DNA of 64,000 bases from assembly GCF_001730525.1 (NCBI RefSeq), contig NZ_MDFN01000016.1, forward strand, positions 1 through 64,000. The letters run 5' to 3'. This DNA is from Arcticibacter eurypsychrophilus (GTDB taxonomy: Bacteria; Bacteroidota; Bacteroidia; Sphingobacteriales; Sphingobacteriaceae). Numbering within the stretch: the first letter of the stretch is position 1; the number at the start of each line of letters is the position of its first letter. This document shows positions 54,610-64,000 of the stretch, one piece after another. The position numbers and the translations under genes were made by a program. Below the pieces are notes generated by a model, which was not told the origin of the DNA, did no database searches, and saw only the letters and a program-made list of their open reading frames with translations.

Positions 54610-55863
54610 TTAAAATAGTTGCAGCTGCGTTGAGTTACTTTTCAAATACTTACTGGCTGATGAGGCCAGGATATATTGTTTAATCTGCATAGAGGATAAA
54701 TTACGGCGTTCGAAGTCTGCGCTGTTACAGGTAATAAAATATTTAGCCCGGTTTAGGGCAACCCCAAGTTTTTTCAGGTTTTCCCAATTGAGTCGCTGAA
54801 ATGTTCGTGCAGATACAATCTTTTGTGCAGATTGAACACCAATACCCGGAATTCGAAGGATCATCTGCAAGTCGGCTTTATTAATATCAATAGGAAACTG
54901 ATTAGGGTTCCGTAGTGCCCAGCTTAGCTTCGGATCAATGTCAAGATCCAGATGGGGCGTTTCGTTATTTAAAAGTTCCTTTACATGGAAGCCGTAAAAC
55001 CGCATCAGCCAGTCTGCCTGATACAACCTGTTCTCCCGAAGCATCGGAACGGCACTGTCAAATGAGGGAAGACGGGAATCATGACTCACAGGCACATATC
55101 CGGAATAATACACCCTTTTCAGGTTGAAGTTTTTATATAAACTATTGGCCGTATACATAATGTCCTTGTCGGTTTCCTTGGTAGCACCAATAATCATCTG
55201 CGAACTTTGACCAGCGGGAACGAACAACGGGGCCTTTTTAAACAACTTGATCTCGTTCTTATTCTGAATGATCTCCTGTTTAATGAAATTCATCGGCTTA
55301 ATCATATCCTTTCGGTCCTTATCCGGTGCTAATAATTTTAGTCCGCTCTCTGTAGGGATTTCAATATTGACACTAAGCCGATCGGCATATAAACCCGCTT
55401 CTTTCATGAGTTCATCACTTGCTCCAGGGATCGTTTTCAAGTGAATATATCCATTAAACTTATGTTCGAGGCGAAGCTCTTTGGCAACCCGTACCAAGCG
55501 CTCCATTGTATAATCGGCATTTTTAAAGATTCCGGAACTCAGAAACAGTCCTTCAATGTAATTACGCCTGTAAAAACTAATAGTAAGATCCACTACTTCT
55601 TTGACTGTAAACGCAGTACGTTGAATATCATTGCTTTTTCGGGTTACACAATAGGCACAATCATAGATACAAAAGTTAGTCAATAAAATCTTTAGAAGGG
55701 ACACACAACGCCCATCGGAAGTATAGGTATGACAAATGCCACTACCTGTATTACCCAATCCTTTATTATCATTTTTTCTTTTACTTCCACTTGAGGCACA
55801 GGATACATCATATTTTGCCGCATCTGCGAGTATCGCTAACTTCTCTCTTATCCGTTCTGACAT
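54610..55863 (-). CDS. Putative DNA modification/repair radical SAM protein (TIGR03916)
   Basis: A 417-residue radical SAM enzyme. The cluster motif is CIYDCAYC (CxxxCxxC), with three more Cys nearby in the N-terminal 60 residues. The partial TIM-barrel includes GLFLSSGIFKNADYTMERLV and IHLKTIPGASDEL. A helix-hairpin-helix near 345-375 (INKADLQMILRIPGIGVQSA) suggests DNA contact. It is followed closely by the TIGR03915 partner, making one transcription unit. Family assignment is solid; the substrate is unknown. Confidence 0.93.
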   Translation of the reverse strand: MSERIREKLAILADAAKYDVSCASSGSKRKNDNKGLGNTGSGICHTYTSDGRCVSLLKILLTNFCIYDCAYCVTRKSNDIQRTAFTVKEVVDLTISFYRRNYIEGLFLSSGIFKNADYTMERLVRVAKELRLEHKFNGYIHLKTIPGASDELMKEAGLYADRLSVNIEIPTESGLKLLAPDKDRKDMIKPMNFIKQEIIQNKNEIKLFKKAPLFVPAGQSSQMIIGATKETDKDIMYTANSLYKNFNLKRVYYSGYVPVSHDSRLPSFDSAVPMLRENRLYQADWLMRFYGFHVKELLNNETPHLDLDIDPKLSWALRNPNQFPIDINKADLQMILRIPGIGVQSAQKIVSARTFQRLNWENLKKLGVALNRAKYFITCNSADFERRNLSSMQIKQYILASSASKYLKSNSTQLQLF

Positions 55864-56001
55864 GTTATAAAAATACTAATTTATTTAGTAAAATAAAAAA
55901 AGAATTACATATTTATTCACACCTATTTATTAATTCTGAGTTTTTAATTTATTGACAATTGATAATTTTTATAACTTAGCTATAAGCACAGGTACTCCAA
56001 T

Positions 56002-58131
56002 ATGAAGCAAACACGTGAAATTAAAAATTTCATTTACAGTCAATATCTTGCAGATGGTCTTCGTATAACTTTTGGGGTATTATTACCTCCGCTCCTGCTT
56101 TCGCAATCGGGACATTTAGAAGCGGGCATAGCCGTTTCTATGGGTGCAATAACTACCAGTATTCCTGATTACCCTGGGGCTGTTATTCATAAAAGAAATG
56201 CCATGCTTTTCAGCATTTTATTTATGACGATTGTCTCCCTATTAACCGGGTTAATTAACGACTATCCTTTATTGATTGTAGCTGAAATATTTTCGCTCTG
56301 TTTCTTCTTTTCTATGTTTAACACCTTTGGCAATCGGGCAGCGTCCATTGGTACCGGTGTGTTAATCATCATGATTATCAATATAGACCAGAATTTTACG
56401 GTCAGGTCTATTTTCGAATACACCGGACTTTTAGTAGTTGGTGGAATTTGGTATATGGGTCTCAGTCTTGCGGTATCTCAATTTAAGCCATACCGGATTG
56501 CGCAGCATGCTTTGGGCGATTGTATCCATCAGGTAGCAGTGTACCTGAATCTAAAAGCAGTCTTTTATGAGGCTGACTTTAATTTCGATGATACCTACAA
56601 GAAACTAATTGACCAGCAAATAATTGTACATCAACAGCAGGATGTAGTTAGGGAAATCCTTTTTAAAAACAGATTAATCACGAAGTCACCATCCAATACG
56701 GCAAGGCTACTGATCTTAATTTTTGTGGATGTGATTGACTTGTTTGAACGAACCATGGCGTCACATTATGATTACCGCACGATACAAAAGAATTATGCGG
56801 CGTCAGGAGTTTTAAATGAGTTCCATAAGATTCTATCCAATATTAGTAAAGAGTTGGAAAATCTGGGTTACGATATCAATGCGAACGAAAGACCAAGGCC
56901 ATCACAGGATTTTCAGGTGCAGCTTGAAGACCTTAAATCCAAAATTGATCTGGTTGATAACAACTTAGTGCTGAAGAAGATCCTCGTCAACATTAGAAAT
57001 ATCGTAAACAGAATAAACACGATGTACAACTATTTCAGCGATAAAAAGCTAGAAAATGTGGATCTGAGTGATGAAAAAGACTTAAGACGATTTGTATCTG
57101 CACAAGTTCTTGATCCGAAACAGTTTATTGAAAACTTAAGTTTGAAGTCAGGGATTTTCCGACATGCTTTAAGGGTTGCTATTGTTGCGGTTATTGGTTA
57201 CGGCATATCCAAGCTGCTTCCTTTAGGTCATCATAGTTACTGGATCTTGCTTACCATTCTGGTTATACTTAAACCGGGATTTAGCTTAACCAAGCAGCGT
57301 AATTACCAACGGTTAATTGGTACCGTTGCAGGAGGAATTGCTGGAGCACTGATCGTTTATTACATTCATGATACGACCATTCGTTTTATGTTTCTAATGG
57401 TATTTATGATTTTGGCCTATAGTTTTCAAAGGCTGAACTATGTGGTTAGCGTATTATTTATGACACCCTATGTTTTAATCATGTTTAGTTTCATCGGGTT
57501 AGGAAGCCTTAGCCTGGTACAGGAGCGCATATTGGATACCTTCATTGGTTCATTTATCGCACTAATTGCTAGTTATTTTCTTTTCCCATCCTGGGAATAC
57601 CCTCAATTGAAGAGCTTTATGAGGAAGTTGCTGATTGCTAATTATCAATATCTGGCTAAGGTAGCGGAGGGACTTGCCGGCAAAGAGCTAAATATTACCG
57701 AATACAAATTGATCAGGAAAGAGTTATATGTAAGATCGGCCAATCTGGCATCTGCCTATCAGCGCATGTTATCGGAGCCGAAGAGTAAACAGATCAAAGT
57801 AAGGGAGGCCAGTAAGTTCATCGTTTTGAATCATATGCTATCTTCATATAATGCTACATTGATAGCGGCTATGCGGAGTGATCGTCCGGTGAAGATCAAT
57901 AATGGACATGTCAAGTTGATAAAAAGGGCTCTGTATCAGTTATGCGAAGGGATCTCGCAACTTAAAGACAAGGAAGAGGATTTCATGGAAACGGATGTAT
58001 CGATTCAAGAACCTACGCTACACCCTGATGTGGAAAACAGGGACAGTAAACTAATTACAGAGCAGCTTGGGTTTATTGAAAAGTCAGCTGGTGATATTCT
58101 AAAAACGACTAAACGAATTACAGAAAATTAG
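56002..58131 (+). CDS. FUSC-family inner-membrane protein (YccS/YhfK-like)
   Basis: A 709-residue membrane protein with two bundles of hydrophobic segments, at about 20-160 and 395-530. They flank a cytoplasmic helical region, and a long soluble C-terminus follows. Family signatures: GHLEAGIAVSMGAITTSIPD in the N-terminal half and SYWILLTILVILKPGFSLTK, then QRNYQRLIGTVAGGIAGALI, in the second. FUSC proteins are linked to export of aromatic acids, and AaeB is the best-known relative. The substrate is not predictable. It converges on bioB across a strong terminator. Confidence 0.92.
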   Translation: MKQTREIKNFIYSQYLADGLRITFGVLLPPLLLSQSGHLEAGIAVSMGAITTSIPDYPGAVIHKRNAMLFSILFMTIVSLLTGLINDYPLLIVAEIFSLCFFFSMFNTFGNRAASIGTGVLIIMIINIDQNFTVRSIFEYTGLLVVGGIWYMGLSLAVSQFKPYRIAQHALGDCIHQVAVYLNLKAVFYEADFNFDDTYKKLIDQQIIVHQQQDVVREILFKNRLITKSPSNTARLLILIFVDVIDLFERTMASHYDYRTIQKNYAASGVLNEFHKILSNISKELENLGYDINANERPRPSQDFQVQLEDLKSKIDLVDNNLVLKKILVNIRNIVNRINTMYNYFSDKKLENVDLSDEKDLRRFVSAQVLDPKQFIENLSLKSGIFRHALRVAIVAVIGYGISKLLPLGHHSYWILLTILVILKPGFSLTKQRNYQRLIGTVAGGIAGALIVYYIHDTTIRFMFLMVFMILAYSFQRLNYVVSVLFMTPYVLIMFSFIGLGSLSLVQERILDTFIGSFIALIASYFLFPSWEYPQLKSFMRKLLIANYQYLAKVAEGLAGKELNITEYKLIRKELYVRSANLASAYQRMLSEPKSKQIKVREASKFIVLNHMLSSYNATLIAAMRSDRPVKINNGHVKLIKRALYQLCEGISQLKDKEEDFMETDVSIQEPTLHPDVENRDSKLITEQLGFIEKSAGDILKTTKRITEN

Positions 58132-58142
58132 ATATTTATTGA

Positions 58143-58209
58143 AAGGGGTTGATTCGTAAGCAATTATCATCTTCTATGTGATAAAAATGGACTTACGAAT
58201 CAACCCCTT
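58143..58209. terminator. Nested hairpin, bidirectional terminator between the FUSC gene and bioB
   Basis: An 18-bp perfect outer stem (58143-58160 with 58192-58209, AAGGGGTTGATTCGTAAG) encloses a 31-base loop that can itself form a TTATCA/TGATAA hairpin. The right arm runs into ATTTTGTTT, giving a terminator for the plus strand. Confidence 0.8.
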
Positions 58210-58356
58210 ATTTTGTTTAAGAACTTTTGCGTTAAGTAAATGAGGCTTAAATGAAACCCTGTTATTACCAGATAATTATCACGTTCTTAATTAGTTGAAT
58301 CATGCTTAATTCATTCCTGATACAATATTGCTTACCAAGTAAGAACCAATTAGCGC

Positions 58357-59367
58357 TTAAATAATTGAAGATACAATTTCTTTTTGTTCAGTATTTGCAG
58401 GTCTTCCCTTTTTAAATGCCTCACGAGGTTTTAGTCCCAGTATTTCAAACATCTTCATGTCTTCGTTAAACTCAGGATTAGGGGTAGTCAGCAATTTATC
58501 ACCTGCAAAAATAGAGTTGGCACCGGCCATAAAACACAGCGCCTGATCGGTCATACTCATTTCATTTCTACCGGCTGATAAACGAACCACGCTCTTAGGC
58601 ATAATAATCCGCGCTGTTGCAATCATACGAACCATATCCCAGATAGGCACTGGCTTCTGATCTTCAAGCGGTGTCCCCTTAATCGCTACAAGCGCATTAA
58701 TAGGAACGGATTCGGGATGTTTAGCCATATTGGAAAGCGTCCGAAGCATCGAGATCCGGTCGTTGTCTGTTTCGCCCAAACCTATGATTCCACCACTGCA
58801 AACAGTTATTTTAGCTTTTCTTACGTTTTCAATAGTTTGAAGACGATCGTCAAAAGTACGGGTAGTGATAATGCGTTTGTAATCGTCTTCTGAAGTATCT
58901 ATGTTATGATTATAGGCATAAAGCCCCGCATCCGCTAGTTTTTGAGCCTGACTTTCGGTCAGCATACCAAGGGTAGCGCATACTTCCATATCCAATTCGT
59001 TCACGGCTTTAACCATCTCTATAACCCTGTCAAAGTCCCGGTTATCGCGTACTTCTCTCCAGGCGGCACCCATACATAAACGGGATGCTCCACCCTCTTT
59101 GGCTATTACTGCAGCATTAGTAACCTGGTCTACGGAAAGCATGGCATGAACCTGAACGCCTGTTTGGTAACGCGCAGACTGTGGGCAGTAAGAGCAGTCT
59201 TCGGAACATCCTCCTGTTTTGATCGATATCAGACTACTGATTTGAACTTCAGCATAATCCTCATTCAAGCGATGTATAGTACCTGCACGGTATATTAAGT
59301 CCAATAAGGGACTGTGATATATTGCTGCAATTTCTTCCTTGGTCCAATCGTTTCTGATCTCAATCAT
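58357..59367 (-). CDS. bioB: Biotin synthase (BioB)
   Basis: BioB, 336 residues, a radical SAM enzyme that inserts sulphur into dethiobiotin. The SAM cluster motif lies in [16 protein letters not shown] (CxxxCxxC). Downstream are [31 protein letters not shown] and [11 protein letters not shown], the last carrying the [2Fe-2S]-ligand Arg. The start fits the family. It is transcribed after mgtE (38-base gap) rather than in a biotin operon, and no other bio genes are in the window. Confidence 0.97.
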   Translation of the reverse strand: MIEIRNDWTKEEIAAIYHSPLLDLIYRAGTIHRLNEDYAEVQISSLISIKTGGCSEDCSYCPQSARYQTGVQVHAMLSVDQVTNAAVIAKEGGASRLCMGAAWREVRDNRDFDRVIEMVKAVNELDMEVCATLGMLTESQAQKLADAGLYAYNHNIDTSEDDYKRIITTRTFDDRLQTIENVRKAKITVCSGGIIGLGETDNDRISMLRTLSNMAKHPESVPINALVAIKGTPLEDQKPVPIWDMVRMIATARIIMPKSVVRLSAGRNEMSMTDQALCFMAGANSIFAGDKLLTTPNPEFNEDMKMFEILGLKPREAFKKGRPANTEQKEIVSSII

Positions 59368-59405
59368 AAAACAAAAGTATACTAATTTATAGAAATTAAA
59401 AGACT

Positions 59406-60755
59406 TTAGAGAAGAAGTTTGGTTGCTAATCCTAATAATAGTAAGAAGCCAAATACATCGGTAAACGTGGTTATGATGATGGAAGAAGCAATTGCAGGGT
59501 CTATTCCTATTCGTTTTAACACCAATGGAATTGAAGCCCCTGCTATCCCAGCTATAACGAGGTTACCCGTCATGGCGATAAAAATAACCAATCCCATTAA
59601 AGGATTTTTATCATAAAATATAGCGAAGAGTAATACGATTAATCCGATACAGGCACCATTAATCAGTCCGACGGTAAATTCTTTTAATACGGTTCGGTAG
59701 GCTTGATTATCGGTCAGGTCAGTTAAAGAAATACGTCTGATAGTCACCGCAAGTGCTTGAGTAGCAGTATTTCCACCCATACCTGCAATCATAGTCATAT
59801 ATCCGGAAAGCAATACCAACTTACTGATAGTGGGTTCAAAATAACGGATTACGGAGGCGGCAAGAAAGGCGGTACCCAGGTTAATGACTAACCAGGGAAG
59901 GCGACTTTTAACCGCTTCTTTCCAATTACCAGAGAGCTCTTCATCTTCGGATACCCCGGAGATCTTTAAGATGTCTTCGGTATTTTCTTCTTCCATTACG
60001 TCAATCACATCATCAAAAGTGATCCGCCCCAAAAGGTGCATTTCGTCATCTACGACTGGAATACTGGTCAGATTATATTGCGAAATAAGTTTCGCTACCT
60101 CCTCCTGATCCGTGTTTGCTTTTACGTAAACGAAATCTTCTTTTATAAGATCATGAATAATAACGGTATTTTTTGATTTGATGATATCCTTGAGCGATAC
60201 GATTCCCTGAAGATGGTTATGATCATCAACCACGTTGATGGTATAGAACTCCTCCATCTCTTCAGATTGGCGAATAACCTCTTCTAATGCTTCGGTCTTT
60301 GTCAGTCTGCTATTAATCTTGAGCACCTGGGTATTCATCAGTCCCCCGGCAGTATCCTCATCATAAGTTAACAGATTACGGATATGACTGGCATTTTCCT
60401 CATCCAGATCACTCAGGATCTCATTCTGCCTGTCTTCGGAGAGCTGACTTAATATATCGGTAGCATCATCATAATCGAGCTCTTCCATAATTTCAGAGAG
60501 CCGTTCAGGATGAAGATTTTCCAGAATACGTTCTGGGTGAATCTCAGCATCCATTTCTGAAATGACTTCAGAGGCAAGCTCAGAAGGAAGCATGCTGATA
60601 ATACGATCACGTGATTCCTGAGACAGACTGGAAAACAAGATGGCAATTTCTGTTGCATGGTATTCCAAAAGCAAGGCCTTTAAGGCCTTATCATCACCCT
60701 CTAACGCTTGTTTCAGGCGTAGAATATCTGTTTTGTTCAGTTCAAATGATTGCAT
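59406..60755 (-). CDS. mgtE: Magnesium transporter MgtE
   Basis: A 449-residue Mg2+ channel/transporter. The N-terminal superhelical domain (to about 130), two CBS domains (about 133-255, for example [20 protein letters not shown] and [20 protein letters not shown]) and five membrane helices follow. The pore motif [15 protein letters not shown] and the DVFGF segment near the end are characteristic. Cytosolic Mg2+ binding by the CBS region gates the channel. It is encoded 44 bases after wbqC and before bioB, with compact spacing. Confidence 0.95.
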   Translation of the reverse strand: MQSFELNKTDILRLKQALEGDDKALKALLLEYHATEIAILFSSLSQESRDRIISMLPSELASEVISEMDAEIHPERILENLHPERLSEIMEELDYDDATDILSQLSEDRQNEILSDLDEENASHIRNLLTYDEDTAGGLMNTQVLKINSRLTKTEALEEVIRQSEEMEEFYTINVVDDHNHLQGIVSLKDIIKSKNTVIIHDLIKEDFVYVKANTDQEEVAKLISQYNLTSIPVVDDEMHLLGRITFDDVIDVMEEENTEDILKISGVSEDEELSGNWKEAVKSRLPWLVINLGTAFLAASVIRYFEPTISKLVLLSGYMTMIAGMGGNTATQALAVTIRRISLTDLTDNQAYRTVLKEFTVGLINGACIGLIVLLFAIFYDKNPLMGLVIFIAMTGNLVIAGIAGASIPLVLKRIGIDPAIASSIIITTFTDVFGFLLLLGLATKLLL

Positions 60756-60799
60756 TGCCTGCTAAAATAATAAATGTATTGCTTATTGTATCCTTAAAC

Positions 60800-61408
60800 T
60801 TAAAGATAAGAGGAACTTTGTGGTCCCTGATTAAACAACAGATCAACGACAGTTAAGTTGGGTATAAAACCATTTCTATCATCAAATACTTGAAAATAGG
60901 GTTTAAATTCAGGTATCGGGGCTTTTTTGGGATGGATAGAATCTCTGTAATCATCCAGATCATCATAATTATCTTCGTAAGATGCTGAAAATGTATAAGA
61001 TAAGTTCAACTTCAGATTGCGAATCAGGAAGTCGAGTAATTCGATATTATAATCAAAGAGAAATTCCCATTTCCGGGTATAAAAAACTTTGAAGTCGTCT
61101 TCATAAAATTCGAAATAAGCGGAACGGCGATAGGCTGTTTGGATACTTTGCCAGTGCAGTCGTTGCCAATCGAAGTCATAACTAATTTTTACGTCTCTGA
61201 TGTCCGTTTGAAGATTTGCACCTTTGAGTACGGGAATGATAAGATCAAGTTTGCCTTGTGGCGAATGTATAGTAGCCCTGCTGCGAAAGGTTTGCTTTTT
61301 ATAATGTTCGCATCCTTCCACTATAATTTGGTCATTATGGGCTTTCAACTGGGAAAAGTATTCTACTGGTGGAAGGTAAAATGAAGAAAATATTGCGCCT
61401 TTGTGCAT
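60800..61408 (-). CDS. WbqC-family protein
   Basis: 202 residues from the ATG at 61408 (MHKGAIFSSFYLPP), which gives the family's usual N-terminus; the longer frame begins 30 bases upstream. WbqC-like proteins are often encoded in polysaccharide loci and have no established enzymatic activity. Visible pieces are VEYFSQLKAHNDQIIVEGCE, HYKKQTFRSRATI and WQRLHWQSIQTAYRRSAYFE. It is divergent from the acyltransferase gene by about 50 bases. Confidence 0.9.
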   Translation of the reverse strand: MHKGAIFSSFYLPPVEYFSQLKAHNDQIIVEGCEHYKKQTFRSRATIHSPQGKLDLIIPVLKGANLQTDIRDVKISYDFDWQRLHWQSIQTAYRRSAYFEFYEDDFKVFYTRKWEFLFDYNIELLDFLIRNLKLNLSYTFSASYEDNYDDLDDYRDSIHPKKAPIPEFKPYFQVFDDRNGFIPNLTVVDLLFNQGPQSSSYL

Positions 61409-61460
61409 GCTATATACTATGTTTGTACTCAATTGCACGAAATTAACTATAATTATACAG

Positions 61461-62336
61461 ATGAAGAAGGGTCTTAAGAACCTTGCCAGATATCCTTTAT
61501 ATATTCTTTCCTTACTTCCTTTCAGGGTGTTGTATATTATTGCTGACCTGCTTTACTTTGTATTGTATTACATTGTTAAATACAGAAGGAACGTAGTGCA
61601 TGATAATTTAAGAAATTCTTTTCCTGAAAAGAGCGAAAAGGAATTGCTTAAGATTACGAAGAAGTTTTACTTAAACCTGGTTGATACCATGGTGGAAAGT
61701 TTAAAAATGGCATCCATGACAAAGGCTTGTGTTTTAAAGCGACTCGTGATCACAAACACCAGTGAGATTAGAAAATATTACGATAAAGGGCGCCCGGTGA
61801 TTATTGTAACGGCACATTACGGCAACTGGGAATGGGGAACACCCATAATAGCATCTGTGTATCCTGAGCCAGTAATGGTGGTATATAAACCTGTACAGAA
61901 TAAAAACTTTGAAGCTATATTAAATGGCTGGCGCTCTCGTTTTGGTGGAATAATGGTTCCCATGAAACAAACCTTACGCGCTATATTATCCTGCAAAGCG
62001 AAAACTTTTGCCGTTGCTTTAGTGGGCGATCAAACCCCTGTGAGACATGAAGCGCATTACTTTACTGATTTCCTAAATCAAAGAACAGCCATATTTTTAG
62101 GAGTGGAGAAAATTGCGGTAAAAACAAATATGCCGGTTATTTATGCGCATCTGAACCGACTGAAAAGGGGTTATTACGAATGCACGCTCACCACTTTATT
62201 CGAACACCCAAAGGACACTAAACCTTATGAAATAACGGAAGGTCATACCCGGTTTTTAGAACAAATTATCAGGAAAAGACCAGAGATGTGGCTATGGTCG
62301 CACAGGCGCTGGAAATTCAAGGAGGATGATGTATAA
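61461..62336 (+). CDS. Lipid A biosynthesis-type acyltransferase (LpxL/HtrB-like)
   Basis: 291 residues from the ATG at 61461 (MKKGLKNLARYPL), preferred over the upstream start at 61401. It has one N-terminal membrane helix and the family's catalytic motif H-x4-E in TAHYGNWEWGTPI, then PVQNKNFEAILNGWR and VGDQTPVRHE. It adds a secondary acyl chain to lipid A, or acylates a similar lipid. Its stop shares a base with the next ATG (TAATG), coupling it to the glycosyltransferase gene. The reaction is inferred from the family. Confidence 0.93.
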   Translation: MKKGLKNLARYPLYILSLLPFRVLYIIADLLYFVLYYIVKYRRNVVHDNLRNSFPEKSEKELLKITKKFYLNLVDTMVESLKMASMTKACVLKRLVITNTSEIRKYYDKGRPVIIVTAHYGNWEWGTPIIASVYPEPVMVVYKPVQNKNFEAILNGWRSRFGGIMVPMKQTLRAILSCKAKTFAVALVGDQTPVRHEAHYFTDFLNQRTAIFLGVEKIAVKTNMPVIYAHLNRLKRGYYECTLTTLFEHPKDTKPYEITEGHTRFLEQIIRKRPEMWLWSHRRWKFKEDDV

Positions 62337-63361
62337 TGTCTGATTTTCCAAGTGTAGCTGTTATTATATTAAACTGGAATGGAAAAGATTATCTGGAGAA
62401 ATTTCTTCCTGGAGTAGTTCGTTCTTCTTATTCGAACTTAAGGGTTATTGTGGCCGATAATGCTTCTACTGATCAATCTGTAGTGTTTTTAAGAACTTCA
62501 TTTCCAAAGGTTGAAATCATTTTAAATACCAGCAACGAAGGATTTGCCGCCGGATATAATACTGCTCTTGCTCAAATTCAATCTGATTATTTCGTATTGC
62601 TTAATTCTGATGTTGAAGTAATTTCTGGATGGATAGAGCCAGTAATTGCCTTGATGGAGCGGGATCCTTTAATTGCGGCTGCACAGCCTAAAATAAAGTC
62701 CTATCAGCACAAAGACAGATTTGAACACGCCGGTGCGGCTGGTGGATATATAGATCGATTTGGATATACATTTTGCAGAGGCCGGATTTTTGACACCGTT
62801 GAAGAAGACTGTGGGCAATATGAAAGTGCATCAGAGATATTTTGGGCAAGTGGAGCCGCATTTTTTATTAAAAGTACGTACTGGAAGTCCATAGGAGGTT
62901 TTGATGCCGATTTTTATGCCCACATGGAAGAAATTGATTTGTGCTGGAGGTTGAAAAACAAAGGATATAAGGTTATGTATTGCCCAGCCTCTACCGTTTA
63001 TCATATCGGAGGAGGAACCCTACAAACAGAGAGCCCATTTAAAACGTATCTGAACTTCCGTAATAACCTGATCTTACTGACTAAGAATCTGGATCCTCAG
63101 AAACGGATATTTATTTTATTTATTCGCTTTTGGCTTGATTTCACCTCTTTATTAAAGTTTGTCGCTGATGGGAAATTTCAACATGCACTGGCCATAAGCA
63201 AGGCGCACCGCTCATTCCTGACGAACATTCAAAGAAACTGGTCGAAGGGAACTCCGGATGTATCTTCTTTCAATAACACTGGCTTTTATACTGGAAGTAT
63301 TGTCTGGCAGTATTTTATTAAAGGTCGAAAATACTTTAAAGATCTGATGCACTGTCCTTAA
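62336..63361 (+). CDS. Family 2 glycosyltransferase
   Basis: 341 residues. The GT2 (GT-A) fold shows VIILNWNGKDYLEKFLPGV, VADNASTDQSV, LLNSDVEV (DxD-like site) and ASGAAFFIKSTYWKSIGGFD, with EEIDLCWRLKNKGYKVMYCP as the ED-W region. A C-terminal hydrophobic segment follows. It resembles rhamnosyltransferase-like enzymes of surface polysaccharide assembly. It is coupled to the acyltransferase gene and overlaps the cobA-type gene by 26 bases at its 3' end, tail to tail. Confidence 0.94.
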   Translation: MSDFPSVAVIILNWNGKDYLEKFLPGVVRSSYSNLRVIVADNASTDQSVVFLRTSFPKVEIILNTSNEGFAAGYNTALAQIQSDYFVLLNSDVEVISGWIEPVIALMERDPLIAAAQPKIKSYQHKDRFEHAGAAGGYIDRFGYTFCRGRIFDTVEEDCGQYESASEIFWASGAAFFIKSTYWKSIGGFDADFYAHMEEIDLCWRLKNKGYKVMYCPASTVYHIGGGTLQTESPFKTYLNFRNNLILLTKNLDPQKRIFILFIRFWLDFTSLLKFVADGKFQHALAISKAHRSFLTNIQRNWSKGTPDVSSFNNTGFYTGSIVWQYFIKGRKYFKDLMHCP

Positions 63362-64000
63362 GAGCAACCACGCCTCCTATAATAATAATTGAAGGATGTG
63401 TAAGGTGATTCATTTCGGCAATAGCTGGAAGATCTTTCACTAATCCACTTCCCGATTTTTGTTTAATATGCGTAGCATGCTGAATTATTGCAGCGGGAGT
63501 ATCTCCTTTCCCTTCCTGGATATAGGTATCCGCTATTTCATGCAACTTTTTCATTCCCATATAAACCACTACGGTTGCATTGCTGTGCATGGCTAAACGA
63601 AGATCTGAAGATAGTCCGCCATCTTTTTTTGTTCCGGTAAGAACCCAGATGCCTTCACTTATAGTGCGGTGTGTAAGTGGAATATGGCTAAACCCAGATG
63701 CCTGCATACTGGTAATTCCAGGAATATAATAGGTTTTAATTCCTATTTTGCTAGCAAAAAGTACTTCTTCAAAGCCTCTTCCGAATATAAAGGGATCGCC
63801 TCCTTTTAACCGGACCACCATACCTTTTTCAAATGCCTTCTCTTTGATCAGTTCATGAATAGCATCTTGCGAGGTGTATTCGCCATAAGGTGTTTTTCCT
63901 ACGTATATTTTTTCGCAGCTGTCCTGGGCGTAACCAAGCAACTCTTTATTGGCTAAATTGTCATACAAGATAATAGGTGCGCGCTGTAAAACCTTGAGTC
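63336..64000 (-). CDS. cobA: Uroporphyrinogen-III C-methyltransferase, partial (N-terminus beyond window)
   Basis: The frame continues past the right edge: codons reading LKVLQRAPIILYDNLANKEL precede the apparent start, so the true start is outside the window. Visible SUMT motifs are VVRLKGGDPFIFGRGFEE (SAM binding), PGITSMQASGF, LTHRT and VVVYMGMKKL. The enzyme methylates uroporphyrinogen III at C2 and C7 to precorrin-2, on the path to sirohaem or cobalamin. The C-terminus overlaps the GT2 gene by 26 bases. Confidence 0.93.
   Translation of the reverse strand, partial: LKVLQRAPIILYDNLANKELLGYAQDSCEKIYVGKTPYGEYTSQDAIHELIKEKAFEKGMVVRLKGGDPFIFGRGFEEVLFASKIGIKTYYIPGITSMQASGFSHIPLTHRTISEGIWVLTGTKKDGGLSSDLRLAMHSNATVVVYMGMKKLHEIADTYIQEGKGDTPAAIIQHATHIKQKSGSGLVKDLPAIAEMNHLTHPSIIIIGGVVALKDSASDL

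Overview
The window comes from the chromosome of a Bacteroidota bacterium, most likely Sphingobacteriaceae (Pedobacter-like). The signs are an AT-rich composition, a SusC/SusD pair next to an ASPIC/UnbV FG-GAP lipoprotein, TonB-dependent beta-barrels with carboxypeptidase-like plug extensions, many secreted lipoproteins, TAnnTTTG-type promoter elements and few Shine-Dalgarno sequences. The genus is an inference from gene style; no rRNA or tRNA gene was seen.

Layout. (1) 0.1-9.2 kb: a potassium-uptake island with an NtrC-type sigma-54 activator, a tiny membrane peptide, kdpFABC, a KdpD reduced to its cytoplasmic sensor half, and a separate membrane histidine kinase. An azurin-like copper lipoprotein follows. 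(2) 10-13.7 kb: a complete class Ib ribonucleotide reductase operon, nrdHIEF, on the minus strand. (3) 13.9-19.3 kb: a CPA2 cation/proton antiporter, a coiled-coil lipoprotein and an outer-membrane beta-barrel receptor. (4) 19.5-22.5 kb: a scrambled accessory segment bounded by two ~368-bp direct repeats. It holds the C-terminal remnant of an S41 peptidase, a PIN-domain / ImmA-IrrE metallopeptidase pair and a decayed CRISPR array without cas genes. (5) 22.6-31.7 kb: a GH43 gene broken by one in-frame TGA, an unknown conserved protein, a DUF1349 protein, an M13 metallopeptidase and a giant PAS/GAF sensor that ends after its DHp-like helix region. (6) 31.7-42.9 kb: an ASPIC lipoprotein, SusD, SusC, an esterase and a beta-propeller lactonase, forming a nutrient-uptake region.

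(7) 43-53.7 kb: a J-domain/KTSC protein, an acyltransferase, an ABC exporter next to a P1B-4 metal ATPase, a Nudix/START pair, a class A penicillin-binding protein and small membrane proteins. (8) 53.8-64 kb: the TIGR03915/TIGR03916 radical-SAM DNA-metabolism pair, a FUSC-family exporter, a wbqC-mgtE-bioB run, a lipid A-type acyltransferase with a GT2 glycosyltransferase, and a uroporphyrinogen-III C-methyltransferase cut by the window edge.

Most genes are ordinary for the phylum. The most unusual places are the repeat-bounded CRISPR/toxin segment at 19.5-22.5 kb, the rewired Kdp control circuit with a plausible sigma-54 promoter, and the kinase-less multi-PAS sensor.
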